A DNA stretch of 64,000 nt from Alentia gelatinosa (taxonomy: Eukaryota; Annelida; Polychaeta; Phyllodocida; Polynoidae): the NCBI GenBank assembly GCA_950022655.1, contig OX465583.1, positions 10,251,798 through 10,315,797 of the forward strand. Reading direction: 5' to 3'. Made by a program: the position numbers and the translations under genes. The notes below the pieces were generated by a model. It was not told where the DNA came from, made no database searches, and saw nothing but the letters and a program-made list of their open reading frames with translations. The first letter of the stretch is position 1. Every line of letters begins with the position of its first letter. Positions 10,544-20,947 of the stretch are shown piece by piece.

Positions 10544-11195
10544 TAGGGGCAACTGGTATGTTCATCTTTCCTTTCCCTAAAAAATAAGATAAAATAAAAT
10601 GTTTGGGTATTCAGGGATGGAAGTTGAGACTGGACAATAAATCGAAAAAAATATAAACTAAAAAAAAGGAATATTTCTGGCCATAGAGGGGGGAAGCCGA
10701 GGCAAAGGTCGCGCTATAAAAAAACACGTCGACCACATGTTCCAGACAGGTTACAAGAAATCATAAGTCCATTGTTCTTAAGTTTTATTCATGTGCTTGC
10801 AAACGTGTTAATGAGGTTTGGTTGACGACACGGTCAGCTTTCACGGCTGGTGGCTTTCACACCTGGAGGTGTCGATGCTGCGTGTCAACACACAACCACA
10901 CACAGCCACACACACAGCCACACACACACACTGCCCACATACTGCACGCTTGTATGTATTTCGTGTCTTAGATGTTTGTGGCAGTTATTACCATCAAAAG
11001 CTGACGAGTATGACAAGCAAAATTAAGAACATGAAAGAGGGACCCACTAATGAGGCTATTGAGCAGAAACCCAATGATATTTTCCCTTTTGTATGAATTT
11101 TCCCTTTTGTACATATTGTCCGTGCTTTAATTCATCTCATCCCTAAGTCTAATAGAACATATATAGGAAATTAAACTACCGAAACATACTATCGT
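10544..11195. other. Intergenic stretch with a short (CA)n-rich patch
   Basis: CACACA-rich sequence at about 10888-10935, otherwise AT-rich with no structure. The ORF at 10818-11096 has no recognisable features and no splice context. Confidence 0.5.
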
Positions 11196-11509
11196 AAAAC
11201 TGGATGAGTTTTAATCTTGGCTCCCGTATGCCACGACTGGCGTTTGGCGTAGTGATATCACGAGGCGGAGCCGAGTGTTATCCGGAACCAAACGCCAGGA
11301 GTGGCATACGGGAGCCAATATTAAAACGAATCAGGTTTTGATTTTATCCTACCCCTCTCTTCAATATTTTAATATCAAAATCATGAATGAAAATCATCAA
11401 AATTCTGTATGCCCCTAGTAGCATACAAACGTCCGTATGCCAGTCAGCGTGGCATACGGAATGTCAATGTTAAGCCTATGGGATTTTATATTAGGGGTAG
11501 GATAAAATC
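11196..11509. mobile_element. Composite element: palindrome plus TIR module
   Basis: Palindrome 11196-11339: left arm AAAACTGGATGAGTTTTAAT...TCCCGTATGCCAC, right arm its complement, apex GATATCACGAGGCGGAGCCG. TIR module 11340-11509: GATTTTATCCTACCCCT at left and AGGGGTAGGATAAAATC at right, with TTAAGCCTATGGGATTT near the right end. The same palindrome and module families occur in mirrored order at 40201-40505. No coding capacity. Confidence 0.82.
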
Positions 11510-11778
11510 TCATCCCTGGTACAAGTTTAGCCATAGGAATAACATTAATAAATTATATGCAATGATAACCCACGTAAAGTGACGATACTGCGCCATGGTA
11601 ATGGCAGAGTGAATATGAATTCAGAATCGATTGGCCAATCAGCGCTCAGGATTTTAGAGAGCAGACAAGACATCAATATGGAATATTAATGAATGAGAAT
11701 TTGAAAGAAAAACAAGGTTAAATTAATTAAACTGAATTTGCGAAATAATTTGAATTATTCTGATATTGTGATGCTATT

Positions 11779-12080
11779 CTAATGTCCTTGAAAGGGGTGA
11801 GATAAATCCAGAACCGCACTCGAATAGTAAATTAAACAATACTCCACTCATTTGGATGCGCTATAATCGTCACTCGGCTTCAGCTCGACGATTGCGGCGC
11901 ATCCAAACTCATGGAGCATTATCTATTTGTCTCACCCGGAGTTTTTCTACATAGGCTTAACGTTAGGAACTCATACTCTACGGCCGTGAAGATATTATAC
12001 CCAATACTCAATGGCTAATTGGGTGATTCATTCTATTAATTAATATTGTTATACGGGGTGAGATAAAATCAGAAACCCAC
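11779..12080. mobile_element. Composite element: palindrome plus TIR module (GGGGTGAGATAAA subtype)
   Basis: Starts GGGGTGAGATAAATCCAG. The palindrome spans about 11830-11925 with arms ACTCCACTCATTTGGATGCG and CGCATCCAAACTCATGGAG, apex CACTCGGCTTCAGCTCGACG. A module follows, running from GTCTCACCCGG (about 11928) through ATAGGCTTAACGTTAGGAAC to GGGGTGAGATAAAATC (about 12056-12071). A related palindrome without the module is at 40990-41150. Confidence 0.78.
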
Positions 12081-12440
12081 TCGATAAAAATATACGATTC
12101 TCAATCCAGTTCTATATGAGAACTCATGCGCGATCTACAGAAACCTCTGAGAAAAAACACCGTATTGCCACACAAGTCTATTCATAAATCTATTTTCATA
12201 TCAAGGTGACCAAACAATCTATCCGATATTCAACCCTGAAATCCATTAGCTTTGGGTGACCGTATGTGCCCTTAACCTTGGTTTCACAGTGCTTCCTTTC
12301 TTTCCTGTCCTGAAAAAAAGGCCAATAAAAGAAAACCACCCAACCTCGCTTTGCAGAGATAAAAAAGAGAAAGAAAGTGGGAAAGGTCTTCAGCAGTCAC
12401 TGTAAACACACCATGTCACCAGGCAGAGTGTAGAGGAGGA
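12081..12440. other. Intergenic stretch, nothing recognised
   Basis: Low ORF content; a purine-rich patch at 12310-12390. No element ends or repeats that I can match. Confidence 0.5.
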
Positions 12441-12565
12441 GGTAGGGGGTGGACTAGACTTGCCCAAGTCCTTGATTATGAACATTCATCAAATGATTAA
12501 ACACAATCAGAAAGATGTTCATTATAATATGTATCCTTCTATGACTGGCCCATGAATCAAAGACT
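12440..12565 (-). repeat. Dispersed element with AAGTCTTTGATT-type ends
   Basis: GACTTGCCCAAGTCCTTGAT, ATGAACATTCATCAAATGAT, CTTCTATGACTGGCCCATGA and ATCAAAGACTTG in the order seen at 5800-5975. A further fragment, GGATACAGGGTCTGAGGCCA, lies at 12966-12985. Confidence 0.7.
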
Positions 12566-13069
12566 TGTCCACTCTGACCAGAATCTCCTGTTTATGACCC
12601 CAAGCCGCCCCCTGTAACCCTACACCTCCTCCTACCCCTCTCCATCCCCTCCTCTAGTTCTCTGGCCGCCTGTGTTGTCATAGCAATAAATTTCGTCTGC
12701 TCCTAATTGAGATCAAAGAGAGCGACTGGAAGCCCATGGGAAAATAATTCTACTTCTTAGACCCTACACCTACATTCTATGTTGGTATTAGAATTATATG
12801 GGTCAGATCATCATAGGTATCAATATCCCAGCAGATATCCCGACCAGAAGCTTGGGACTTCTAATTGGAGAGTGCTGGCGCTAAATTGCACCAGCCTACA
12901 CGGCCGTTTACGGATTCTACCAGTCCCTACCAGGGCTACCAGGGGCGGGGCGGTGCGGTGGTGGTAGGATACAGGGTCTGAGGCCAGTCTAGGGGTGGAC
13001 AAACACAAGGACGGTAGAAATAGGCCGGTAACCACCATCCAGCATGTGTCAGACCCTGTGTATCCACAA
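12566..13069. other. Unassigned, moderately GC-rich stretch
   Basis: Two overlapping short ORFs (12779-12967 plus, 12820-13083 minus) with no recognisable domains. Contains a remnant of the dispersed element named above. No supported gene. Confidence 0.4.
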
Positions 13070-13345
13070 CCCAGTGTCTGCAACCCGGTGTTCCCAGTTA
13101 ACTGTCTGCAGCCCCACAGTTAGCTGTCTGCAGCCCCACAGTTAGCTGTCTGCAGCCCTACAGTTAGCTGTCTGTAACCCAGTGTCCCCAGTTAACTGTC
13201 TGCAGCCCCACAGTTAGCTGTCTGCAGCCCCACAGTTAGCTGTCTGCAGCCCCACAGTTAGTTATCTGCAGCCCCACAGTTAGTTGTCTCCAGCCCCACA
13301 GTTAGTTGTCTGCAGCCCCACAGTTAGCTGTCTGCAGCCCCGTTT
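13070..13345. repeat. Minisatellite, 22-bp unit
   Basis: About 12 copies of CAGTTAGCTGTCTGCAGCCC plus CA, with variants carrying GTTATCTG or GTTGTCTC. A few units near 13090-13190 are longer (AACCCAGTGTCCCCAGTTAA). Confidence 0.93.
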
Positions 13346-13432
13346 CAGATACTTATTTGATATTTAGAGGGAGAGGTCTGACTGGATAGCTTTTAGACAA
13401 ATAAACCAGCGCATTTGAAAAAAAAAACATGT

Positions 13433-13640
13433 TTAGAGGTAGGGATAGGGTTAAGGGTAGGGTTAGAGTTAGGGTTAGGGATAGGATTAGGGATACCATT
13501 AGGGATAGCATTAGGGATAGGGATAGGATTAAGGTTAAGGTTAGGGTTCAGGTTAGGGCTTGGGTTAGGGATAGGGTTAGGAATAGGATTCGGGTAAGGG
13601 TAAGGGTTGGGGATAGGGTTATGGTTATGGGAAGGGTTTT
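13433..13640. repeat. Telomere-like hexamer array, degenerate (interstitial)
   Basis: Dense GGGTTA, GGGATA and GGATTA hexamers with occasional GGTTAAGG variants over about 200 bp. The phrase TTAGGG, the animal telomere repeat, occurs repeatedly, mixed with TAGGGA. Because it is internal and degenerate it is an interstitial telomere-like array, not a chromosome end. The two ORFs across it encode only (GLGIG) or (RVRVRD) repeats and are artefacts. Confidence 0.85.
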
Positions 13641-13754
13641 CTGTTTGTTCTATTCTCCAGAGAATACCACATTTGAGGCCAAGATAAAATACTTACTATT
13701 AAATATGGTAGTTTTTCATAGTTTTAATATGATACTTGAGTTGGGAAAATTTAA

Positions 13755-14215
13755 AAAGGGTCGAGTTCGTTAAGGTTGAGTTCTTCCAACGGGTCAAATT
13801 CTAAAACAGGTTGAGTTTGTTACAGGTCAAGTTTTTTACGGGTCAAGTTTTTTATGGGTCGAGGTTTTTAGAAGGCGAATTTGTTCTGGGTCAAGTTTCT
13901 TGCATGTTGAGTTTTTTATGGGTCAAGTTCGCTATGGGTCAAGTTCTTCAAACGGGTTGAGGTTTTTTTTATGGCTCAAGTTTTTTCTAACAGATCAATT
14001 TCTTCCAACGGGTCGAGTTCTTCACGGGTCAAGTTTTTCAAGGGTCGAGTTTGTTCCGGGTCAAGTTTGTTCCGGGTCAAGTTCATTACAGGTCGAGTTC
14101 ATTACAGGTCGAGTTCATTACAGGTCAAGTTTTTACGGGTCGAGTTCTATACGGGTCGAGTTCTTCATGGGTCGAATTCGTTCTGGGTCGAATTCGTTCC
14201 GGGTCGCGTTCTCCA
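13755..14215. repeat. Minisatellite, 14-17 bp degenerate unit
   Basis: Roughly 28 copies around GGGTCAAGTTTTTTAC and GGGTCGAGTTCATTAC with variable T-runs. The three plus-strand ORFs of 88-179 codons covering it read the repeat in different frames and are not genes. Confidence 0.92.
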
Positions 14216-14437
14216 GTATTCCCCGGTCTCATCTGGTGCACTGGCCAGGCGCCGGCAGGTTACAGTAATCACTTATGTCAGGGCGCCGACACCGCGGGCC
14301 AGCCGTGTCATCCTTAAGCGGTCTATGATGACTGGCCTCTCCCGTTGTATTGGCCGGGTCACGGTCTCGTCTGGTAGGCAGGTCCTGTCCTCACCCACAC
14401 AGTGCGTATACCTGCCCCGCCAGCCATGTGTGTTATT

Positions 14438-14969
14438 AACCCTTTCCCTGCAGCACACAGTACTGCCGCTCAGTATTGCACGGCGGGCATTGCCTGCATA
14501 TTATATATAGCTCTGCTACGGCAGGCACCATTTTTGGGAAATAGCAATATCACTTGATGTGTCATGTGATTCGAGTTATTTACCATTGTAACTGATGCTA
14601 TTTTGTTATACCAAAGCAAAGGTCAATATGACTTTATACTTGGTTAACGTTTCTTTTAATTCAAACAATTATTTTTTCTTTTATTAAATTTTGTATATAC
14701 AGTGAAACCCCGCTTAAGAGAAGAACCCTCCGTTCCAAGCACACTGTCCCCTTAAGCGGGGTATCCCCTTAAGTGGCGTTAAAATAAACTAAATAAGAAT
14801 TTTGGTTCCTAGGAAACTGACCCCTTAAGCGGGGTGTCCCCTTAAGAGAGGTGTTCCGGAAGTGGGGTTTTACTGTATGTATCAATGATGCCTCTAAGAT
14901 GCCTGAAGGCATTTTCCTGCCGTAGCGAGGGGAATGCCTGGCAGCATCATGCTGCAGTTAAAGGGTTAA
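14438..14969. mobile_element. TIR element with TTAACCCTTT ends, interrupted by a nested MITE
   Basis: Left end TTAACCCTTTCCCTGCAGCA; right end CTGCAGTTAAAGGGTTAA. The interior has CATTGCCTGCATA and GGAATGCCTGGCAGC facing each other. A pogo-like MITE is inserted at 14700-14875. Related ends occur near 28655, 28895, 30230 and 30280. Confidence 0.65.
14700..14875. mobile_element. 176-bp Tc1/mariner-pogo-like MITE, intact ends
   Basis: TA|CAGTGAAACCCCGCTTAAG at left and GTGGGGTTTTACTG|TA at right, with a TA target duplication at 14698-14699 and 14876-14877. The inner phrases CCCCTTAAGCGGGGT are repeated. It sits inside the TTAACCCTTT element, so it is the younger insertion. Confidence 0.85.
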
Positions 14970-15505
14970 ACTGTGTGACTGTTTGAACACTGTATGAAGT
15001 CCTAGATATGTGCCACGATGTTACTGATCCGTATCATACTGATACACTCACCAACCTACAGCTTAGACTACTGGGTTCACCGATAAACATGATCAGAGAT
15101 TAGCAATGCTTGCTGATAATATCATATCCTTCCCAGTCTGTACCAGTAACTTTACTGTCTTGTCTAATATGTGTATATAGATCTATTATTTCTGAAGGTA
15201 CACATGTATACAGGTGGCTGTATTGAAAACAGGTCATTATACTCTCAGGCTAGAGGGCCATTCCTGATCCAAATAAGCTGACCCGAGCTTTGTAGTCGTA
15301 CACATTGCCAGTAGGATAAAAAGTCGATACAAAAACGTACTGTTCTGTTGGCAAGATTAGATTAACACCGAGATAAGATTTCAAATGTTGTAAGGACGAG
15401 GGGAGAGCCTCGCTGTAACCAGAATAAAGGGAGATAAGATTTCAAATACTGACAACTGACTCTTAACTAACATGCCCGTTATATTTTTGCGGCGACACGT
15501 TTACA
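14970..15505. other. Intergenic stretch, nothing recognised
   Basis: Two weakly similar phrases (GAGATAAGATTTCAAAT at about 15380 and 15430) are the only internal repetition. No ORF of interest. Confidence 0.5.
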
Positions 15506-15508
15506 CAA

Positions 15509-15655
15509 AGGGATGTCAGTTGAGGTCAGGGGAGAAAAGTGGAAATATTTTTCAAGTGGAATTTACTGCCTCAGAGAGATCGAGAAAACATGGAAAATAT
15601 ATCAATGCTGGACATGGAATAAGGCTGAGGGTGTGTGGATAGGTTCGAACGTTGT
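15509..15655. mobile_element. CAGGGATGTCAG-family MITE, left half only
   Basis: Starts GGGATGTCAGTTGAGGTCAG and runs through GGAAATATTTTTCAAGTGGA, TTTACTGCCTCAGAGAGA and GGACATGGAATAAGGCTGAG. The expected right half is replaced by the 28-bp minisatellite that follows. Confidence 0.72.
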
Positions 15656-15667
15656 ATTATTGGCATG

Positions 15668-16110
15668 GGATCTCTGTGTCAGTGGGGCAGGCTGGGATCT
15701 CCCCCGTTAGTGGGGCAGGCTGGGATCTCCCCCATCAGTGGGGCAGGCTGGGATATCCCCGTCAATGGGGTAGGCTGGGATCTCCCCCGTCAGTGGGGCA
15801 GGCTGGGAGTTCCCCCGTCAATGGGGCAGGCTGGGATCCCCCCGTCAGTGGGGCAGGCTGGGATCCCCCCGTCAGTGGGGCAGGCTGGGATCTCCCCCGT
15901 CAGTGGGGCAGGCTGGGAGTTCCCCCGTCAATGGGGTAGGCTGGGATCTCCCCCGTCAGTGGGGCAGGCTGGGAGTTCCCCTGTCAGTGGGACAGGCTGG
16001 GGTTACCCCTGTCACTGGGGTAGGCTGCGATCTCCCTGTCAGTGGAGCAAGTTGGGGATACCCCGTCAGTGGGGCAGGTTACCCCCTTTGGTGGGGTAGC
16101 CTGGGATCAC
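15668..16110. repeat. Minisatellite, 27-28 bp unit
   Basis: About 16 copies of GTCAGTGGGGCAGGCTGGGA followed by TCTCCCCC, with GTTCCCC and ATCCCCC variants; degenerate at the right end. Overlapping ORFs of 77-154 codons (GQAGISPVS-type repeats) in different frames are artefacts. Confidence 0.93.
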
Positions 16111-16359
16111 CTACAGACATGGGTTTGTTTGGGTAGTTCCTGTCAACCCTGGCAGGTGCCTGACAGTAGCGTGCGTTATGGGACAACACCACCGCTCAGC
16201 GGAGTACGTGGGGAGGCAGTCCGGGGTGCAGGGGAAGGCCGTCCCTATATCCAAGATTCTACCTCCGATATACATATGGAATCTTGTAATATGTGGAATC
16301 TTTGAACAATCATCAAACTTTAAACTTCAAACTAAACATAAATCAAGTGGTGCCCATAA

Positions 16360-16640
16360 GTCTAAGTGATGCCATCAGTCCAGGCAGTGGTGCCATCAGT
16401 CCAGGTGAAACTGAAAAGAGGTGCCATCAGTCCAGGTGCCATGGGTCCAGTTACCCCGTGCCGGATTTTTTTTTTTTTTTTTTAAAGTTTATTAACAGAT
16501 GAATAAAATACGGTGGGGGAGGCCGGCCGGGGTACGGGGTACGGAGAGGAGGCGGGGTTAGACGGGGTACGGTGTGCGGAGGCAGGCCGGCCGGGGTACA
16601 GGAGGAGTGGGTGGGGAGTTCCAGTGATCTGCCGGGAGTG
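16360..16640. repeat. Short low-complexity repeats and a poly-T
   Basis: Four copies of GTGCCATCAGTCCAGG-like sequence at 16365-16450, a T17 run at about 16467-16483, then degenerate GGCCGGCCGGGGTACGG phrases to about 16600. Confidence 0.7.
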
Positions 16641-16665
16641 TGAGAGAGAGTGGACCGTTTCTTAC

Positions 16666-16732
16666 CGTTCTGTATGAGACTCCTCCTCTTGGTGGGCTGG
16701 CTGGTTTTCGTGAAGTCGTACTTTCTCGGCAT
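16666..16732 (-). CDS. Candidate first coding exon of an unidentified gene
   Basis: On the minus strand, an ATG in favourable context (GTCAACATGCCG) opens a frame of 22 codons, MPRKYDFTKTSQPTKRRSLI then Gln-Asn. It ends at a strong splice donor, AACG|GTAAGA, at 16665/16664. The peptide is basic and non-repetitive, with mixed third-position use unlike the flanking low-complexity DNA. I do not recognise the protein. Downstream exons would lie towards lower coordinates, where I could not find a matching acceptor through the minisatellites. On the opposite strand a 73-codon ORF with a hydrophobic start (16650-16871) overlaps it and is an alternative reading. Inference only. Confidence 0.3.
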
Positions 16733-16959
16733 GTTGACGTTTTACAGGTACATGTGTCGTGTAGATGACAGTGGTGGTGGTGGTGGTGGTGGCCGTGCTA
16801 GACGGAGCAGCGTGGTGGACGGGGGAGGTAGAGAGGTGGAGGTGAACGTGGGCCTGCTCCGGGCGGCGTGACCAGTCGACCTGACGACCAGGTGAGCTTT
16901 CCCCGCGCTGCCCGCCGCCCGCCGTCTCCGCTGTCACACCTCTGTGACGGTGGTGCTGG
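16733..16959. other. GC-rich stretch with GGT trinucleotide repeat
   Basis: A (GGT)n run near 16770-16795 and GC-rich sequence between the candidate exon and the next minisatellite. It could be the 5' flank of that exon on the minus strand; no core promoter motif is evident. Confidence 0.35.
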
Positions 16960-17745
16960 CGCTTCTTGCTACAGTGGCGCTTTTCGTGACGGTCACGCTT
17001 CTCGTGATGCTGATGCTTTTCGTGACGCTTCTCGTGATACTGATGTTTTTTCGTGACGCTTCTCTTGATGCTGATGGTTTTCGTGACGCTTCTCGTGACT
17101 CCCGTTTCTTGTGACGCTCCTCGTGAAGCTGACGCTTTTGTGACGGTGACGCTCCTGTGATGCCTCTCGTGATTGTGACGCTTCTCGTGACTCCCGCTTC
17201 TCGTAACAGTCACAATTTTCGTGACGCTCACACGTCTCGTGACGCTTCTCGTGACTCCCGTTTCTCGTGACTCCCACTTCTCGTGACGTTAACACTTCTC
17301 ATGACGCTCCCACTTTCCGTGACACTTACACTTCTCGTGACGCTCACACTTCTCGTGACTCCCGTTTCTCGTGACGCTCACACTTCTCGTGACGCTCACA
17401 CTTCTCGTGACGCTCACACTTCTCGTGACTCCCGTTTCTCGTGACGCTCACACTTCTCGTGACGCTCACACTTCTCGTGACGCTCACACTTCTCGTGACG
17501 CTCACGCTTCTCGTGACGCTCACCCTACTCGTGACTCCCGCTTCTCGTGACTCCCGCTTCTCGTGACACTCCCGCTTCTCGTGACGCTCCCGCTTCTCGT
17601 GACGCTCACACTTCTTGTGACGCTCACGCTTCTCGTGACGCTCACGCTACTCGTGACGCTCAAGCTACTCGTGACTCCCGCTTCTCGTGTGGCTCACACG
17701 TCTCGTCACGCTCACGCTTCTCGTGACGGTTCTCGTGACAGCTCT
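16960..17745. repeat. Minisatellite, 15-18 bp unit
   Basis: About 45 copies of CTTCTCGTGACGCTCACA with a second unit type CTTCTCGTGACTCCCG. Long ORFs on both strands (up to 189 codons, His/Glu/Lys/Arg-rich) come from the repeat alone. Confidence 0.94.
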
Positions 17746-17933
17746 GATAACGGCGACCGGCCGCTGACCTGACGGGCGGCGGAGTGAGTGCCACAGGCGG
17801 CCCGCGGGCTCCGTGTATCCATATCCGTGCGGTACGCGTGGTGCGGTGTGTGTGAGGGCGGCGGGACCGGGCCGGCCGAGCGGCGGGGATCCCCGGCCCG
17901 ACCCCGGTCAAAGGTGGGCCACGACCTGCCGCC

Positions 17934-18115
17934 TCAAAACACCACTACCACGACGGGCACGCTCCCCACCTCCTCCCTGAGAGCCACCGCGATGAAAACA
18001 CCACCACTACGACGGGCACCACTCTCCAGACCTTCTCTGTGTAGGCCACAATCTGGCGCGTGAAAACACCACTACAACGATACAGACCACTCTCCTCACC
18101 TTCTCTACGTAAATT
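17934..18115. repeat. Tandem repeat, 55-68 bp unit, 3 copies
   Basis: Each copy starts AAAACACCACTAC or AAAACACCACCAC and continues ACGACGGGCAC...CTCCCACC/CTCTCC. Copies begin at about 17936, 17995 and 18062. Confidence 0.75.
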
Positions 18116-18144
18116 GAGTGCAACAGGGACGGGAAGGGAAGGGA

Positions 18145-18240
18145 AGGGGGGGGGGGGTTAAGGGCGTTACACGTTCATTGGATTGTTTGTTTATTTGTTT
18201 GAGAAATTTAACGTCCAAATTGTTCAATTAGACTTTCATT
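18145..18240 (-). repeat. Poly-G run and SINE-tail fragment
   Basis: About 11 G at 18147-18157. From 18183, TTTGTTTATTTG, then TTTAACGTCCAAATTG and AATTAGACTTTCATT match the 3' tail of the tRNA-headed SINE. The head and body are missing. Confidence 0.65.
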
Positions 18241-18284
18241 CATTGGAAAATATCATCCACTCCATCATACCAAAGATAGAGACT

Positions 18285-18510
18285 GGGGCCTGTTTAATAA
18301 TCTAGGATCGTACATGTAGGCCCTTTTTTGTATGCCATTGAGATCCAGGGACGATGTGGGTTAACTGTATTCAACACTTATGGACGACCTTATGGACGGC
18401 TAATACAGTCTTAGCGAACAGACTTAAATAATATTTCATCAAACGATAACCCTTGTACAAGGTACAGAAAAGGGTCTTTACGTACGATCCTAGATTATTA
18501 AACGGGCCCC
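18285..18510. mobile_element. TIR element, GGGGCC-TTTAATAATCTAGGATCG family, full copy
   Basis: Left end GGGGCCTGTTTAATAATC then TAGGATCGTACATG; right end is the complement, TACGATCCTAGATTATTAAA then CGGGCCCC. The interior pairs in part (GAGATCCAGGGACGATGTGG, ACACTTATGGACGACCTTAT, CAGTCTTAGCGAACAGACTT). Other copies: 22026-22225, 23665-23880, and a self-nested pair at 32364-32805; fragments at 54310 and 54820. Confidence 0.85.
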
Positions 18511-18529
18511 TGGATGGAGTCTGGGGTAT

Positions 18530-18970
18530 ACGGCATATAGCCTATGATCCATTTGTGCTGCCATGACGCCATTCCCCCCCCCCCCCCTCCCTCCACTGAG
18601 TAGGTGTTCTTCACGGATGAAAAATGTAGGTGTTCTTCACTAATGGAGGTGAAAAATTAGGTGTTCTTCAGAAATGTAGGTGCAAAAGAAGTGAGTGATA
18701 ATTGGGAAGTGTCACATCTCTAGCCTTGCTCACATATATGTATATAAAGTGTCCCATGTGAAAAACATCATGTCCTGGGTTTAATCTTTGAGTCATCCTG
18801 CCCTGGGATGGGTGTAGAGAGTCAAGGGAACCCTGGTCAAACATTGAAAGGCAGTTGAATTTCATAAGAACAAAGAGCCAGAATACAGGCTCTGTCCCCT
18901 GAAGGGGCCCGCCATACTGCTGGCCACCTAGTGACTGCTTCATGAACTAACAATGGCTCTGTCCCTTATC
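18530..18970 (-). repeat. Dispersed repeat, reverse copy of 49165-49540
   Basis: Shared landmarks in reverse order: CATATAGCCTATGATCCAT, a poly-C run (about 15), AGTAGGTGTTCTTCAC, AAGTGAGTGATAATTGGGAA, AAACATCATGTCCTGGGTTT, GTAGAGAGTCAAGGGAACC, ACAAAGAGCCAGAATACAGG and AACAATGGCTCTGTCCC. The two copies are 30 kb apart and inverted. The next element is inserted at its right end. Confidence 0.85.
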
Positions 18971-19321
18971 GGGAGCCAAAGTGAACCCGCTGAAACAGCA
19001 GATACCCGTTAACACAATACCATTTCCGGATGTAAGCGCTCAGTACTTTGACTATGTAGGTTCCAGATTATATGTGTCATTCTCCAATCTTTTAAATCCA
19101 TATTTTTTATATACTTAACAACTGTCATCGTAGCTTCGAGACAGACTTATTCAGAGACGATAGTAGTAAACTACACTTCAATAGTAACACACAAGACCAA
19201 AAACAAAATTCTAGCCTCAAACCCCAATAGCTTTAGCACTAAGCCTCGTTCTTACTGGCCTCCGGAAATGGTGTTTTGAGCACGGGTATCTGTCTTTTTT
19301 AGCGGGTTCACTTTGGCTCCC
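18971..19321. mobile_element. 351-bp MITE-like element with about 58-bp TIRs
   Basis: Left GGGAGCCAAAGTGAACCCGC, right GCGGGTTCACTTTGGCTCCC. Pairing continues inward through CAGATACCCGT/ACGGGTATCTG and ACCATTTCCGG/CCGGAAATGGT. It interrupts the repeat at 18530-18970; TAT on both sides may be part of a target duplication. Confidence 0.85.
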
Positions 19322-19671
19322 TATACCTATGATCTTACCGGCAGTTTGTCAATGGGTGATATCCATATCCAGCCAGATATTAAGTGTAAGGGTAATGGAG
19401 ATAACAATCCTCCATTTCACAGGTCGTTCACCTCAATTCACTGGAGGGAGTGTCGGGTTGGCATCACAACCGACGCCTCTCGTAGAAAAATGCGATCCAA
19501 TAAATTACAGACAGGCATGTTGTACTATTATTAACGTCATGGAAAGTCCACAGTATCGATCTCATGGTCGACTGGGGTGCTGGAGATTAGAAAGACAATA
19601 TTCATATCATGTGCTTCTTATTAGTACTATTACAAACCGCGGACTTTGATGTATACAAGTCCGTGTTCAAA

Positions 19672-20388
19672 CATAAAGTGGAATTCACACGGTGGGATTC
19701 ATGTACCACACAGGGTTTAACATCCCATCAGATTCTGTTCCTTGTTGAGTGGAATTCACACGGTGAGATTCATGCACCTCACAGGGTTCAAATCTCATGA
19801 GATTCTGTTCCTTGTTAAGTGGAATTCACACGGTGGGATTGATGTACCTCACAGGGTTCAAAGTCTCATGAGATTCTGTTCCTTGTTAAGTGGAATTCAC
19901 ACGGTGGGATTCATGTACCTCAAAGGGTTCAAAATCTCATGAGATTCTGTTCCTTGTTAAGTGGAATTCACACGGTGGGATTATTCATGTACCTCACAGG
20001 GTTCAAAATGACATGAGATTCTGTTCCTTGTTAAGTGGAATTCACACGGTGAGATTGATGTACCTCACAGGGTTCAAAATCTCATGAGATTCTGTTCCTT
20101 GTTAAGTGTGATTCACACGGTGGGATTCATGTTCCTCACAGGATTAAAAGTCTCATGAGATTCTGTTCCTTGTTAAGTGGAATTCACACGGTGGGATTAT
20201 TCATGTACCTCACAGGGTTCAAAATCTCATGAGATTCTGTTCCTTGTTAAGTGGAATTCACACGGTGGGATTGATGTACCTCACAGGGTTCAAAATCTCA
20301 TGAGATTCTGTTCCTTGTTAAGTGGAATTCACACGGTGGGATTCATGTACCTCAAAGGGTTCAAAATCGCATGACATTCTTGTTTGTT
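19672..20388. repeat. Minisatellite, 70-74 bp unit, about 10 copies
   Basis: Units contain AAGTGGAATTCACACGGTGG, GATTCATGTACCTCACAGGG, TTCAAAATCTCATGAGATTC and TGTTCCTTGTT. Some units carry an extra ATT (GGATTATTCATG). Unit starts near 19680, 19751, 19821, 19892 and onward. ORFs of 63-66 codons are repeat artefacts. A SINE tail fragment (TAGTTTAACGTCCAATTTG, 20393-20430) abuts the right end. Confidence 0.94.
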
Positions 20389-20439
20389 AGGGTAGTTTAA
20401 CGTCCAATTTGTTCAATCAAACTTTCATGACATTCTGTT

Positions 20440-20940
20440 CCTTTTTAGGGGTAAATGACGCCGACAATTGAAGGGGGAAAAACATGGCTCAGGGAAATGG
20501 AACCCAACAGTTTAGACGAGGAGATTGTGTTCAAGTACAGAATCTCAGCAGGATTTGTCTCGGACAAACACCCTGTGAAGTACATGAATCCCATCGTGTG
20601 AATCATGATTTACACTAATTTAACCCCCTCATCAACTATAGAGCCATTAACAGAATACTATCATCAGGAGCAGGTCTACACTGTACATCTGCGAATGTTT
20701 CTTCTCGTGATGTCTTTTTTTCACGGGGTTTACCAAAATCTAAATCAATTACACAAAAAGTGGAAGAAATGAAATACATGTACATACATGTACTTCTCAA
20801 AATATTCCATAAAATGTAGAATTTATGTTTCGAGAGTAGCAAATTTCTTTCGTTATATCCTTAACAATCGTAAAATTGAGAACTGACTCCCAATTGTCCT
20901 TCATTAAGAACATGGCATCCATCGCACATCTTTCATTACT
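20440..20940. other. Intergenic stretch, nothing recognised
   Basis: AT-rich. A duplicated phrase TGTACATACATGTAC at 20778-20795 is the only notable detail. No supported ORF. Confidence 0.5.
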
Positions 20941-20947
20941 ATAATTT

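Noticed and set aside
13433..13640. True chromosome terminus
   Set aside because: The hexamers are degenerate, only about 200 bp long, and flanked on both sides by other sequence.
14221..14437. GC-rich unique block as an exon
   Set aside because: Open frames exist on both strands, but no acceptor/donor pair or recognisable peptide was found.
16650..16871. Secreted or membrane protein start on the plus strand (MRLLLLVGWLVFVK...)
   Set aside because: The hydrophobic start is followed by a Gly run from (GGT)n; no splice donor or homologous domain seen. The minus-strand reading has the better splice signal.
16662..17295. 189- and 100-codon minus-strand ORFs rich in His, Arg, Lys, Glu
   Set aside because: Repeat-derived (CTTCTCGTGACG unit). 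Only the separate 67-bp segment at 16666-16732 in another frame was kept as an exon candidate.
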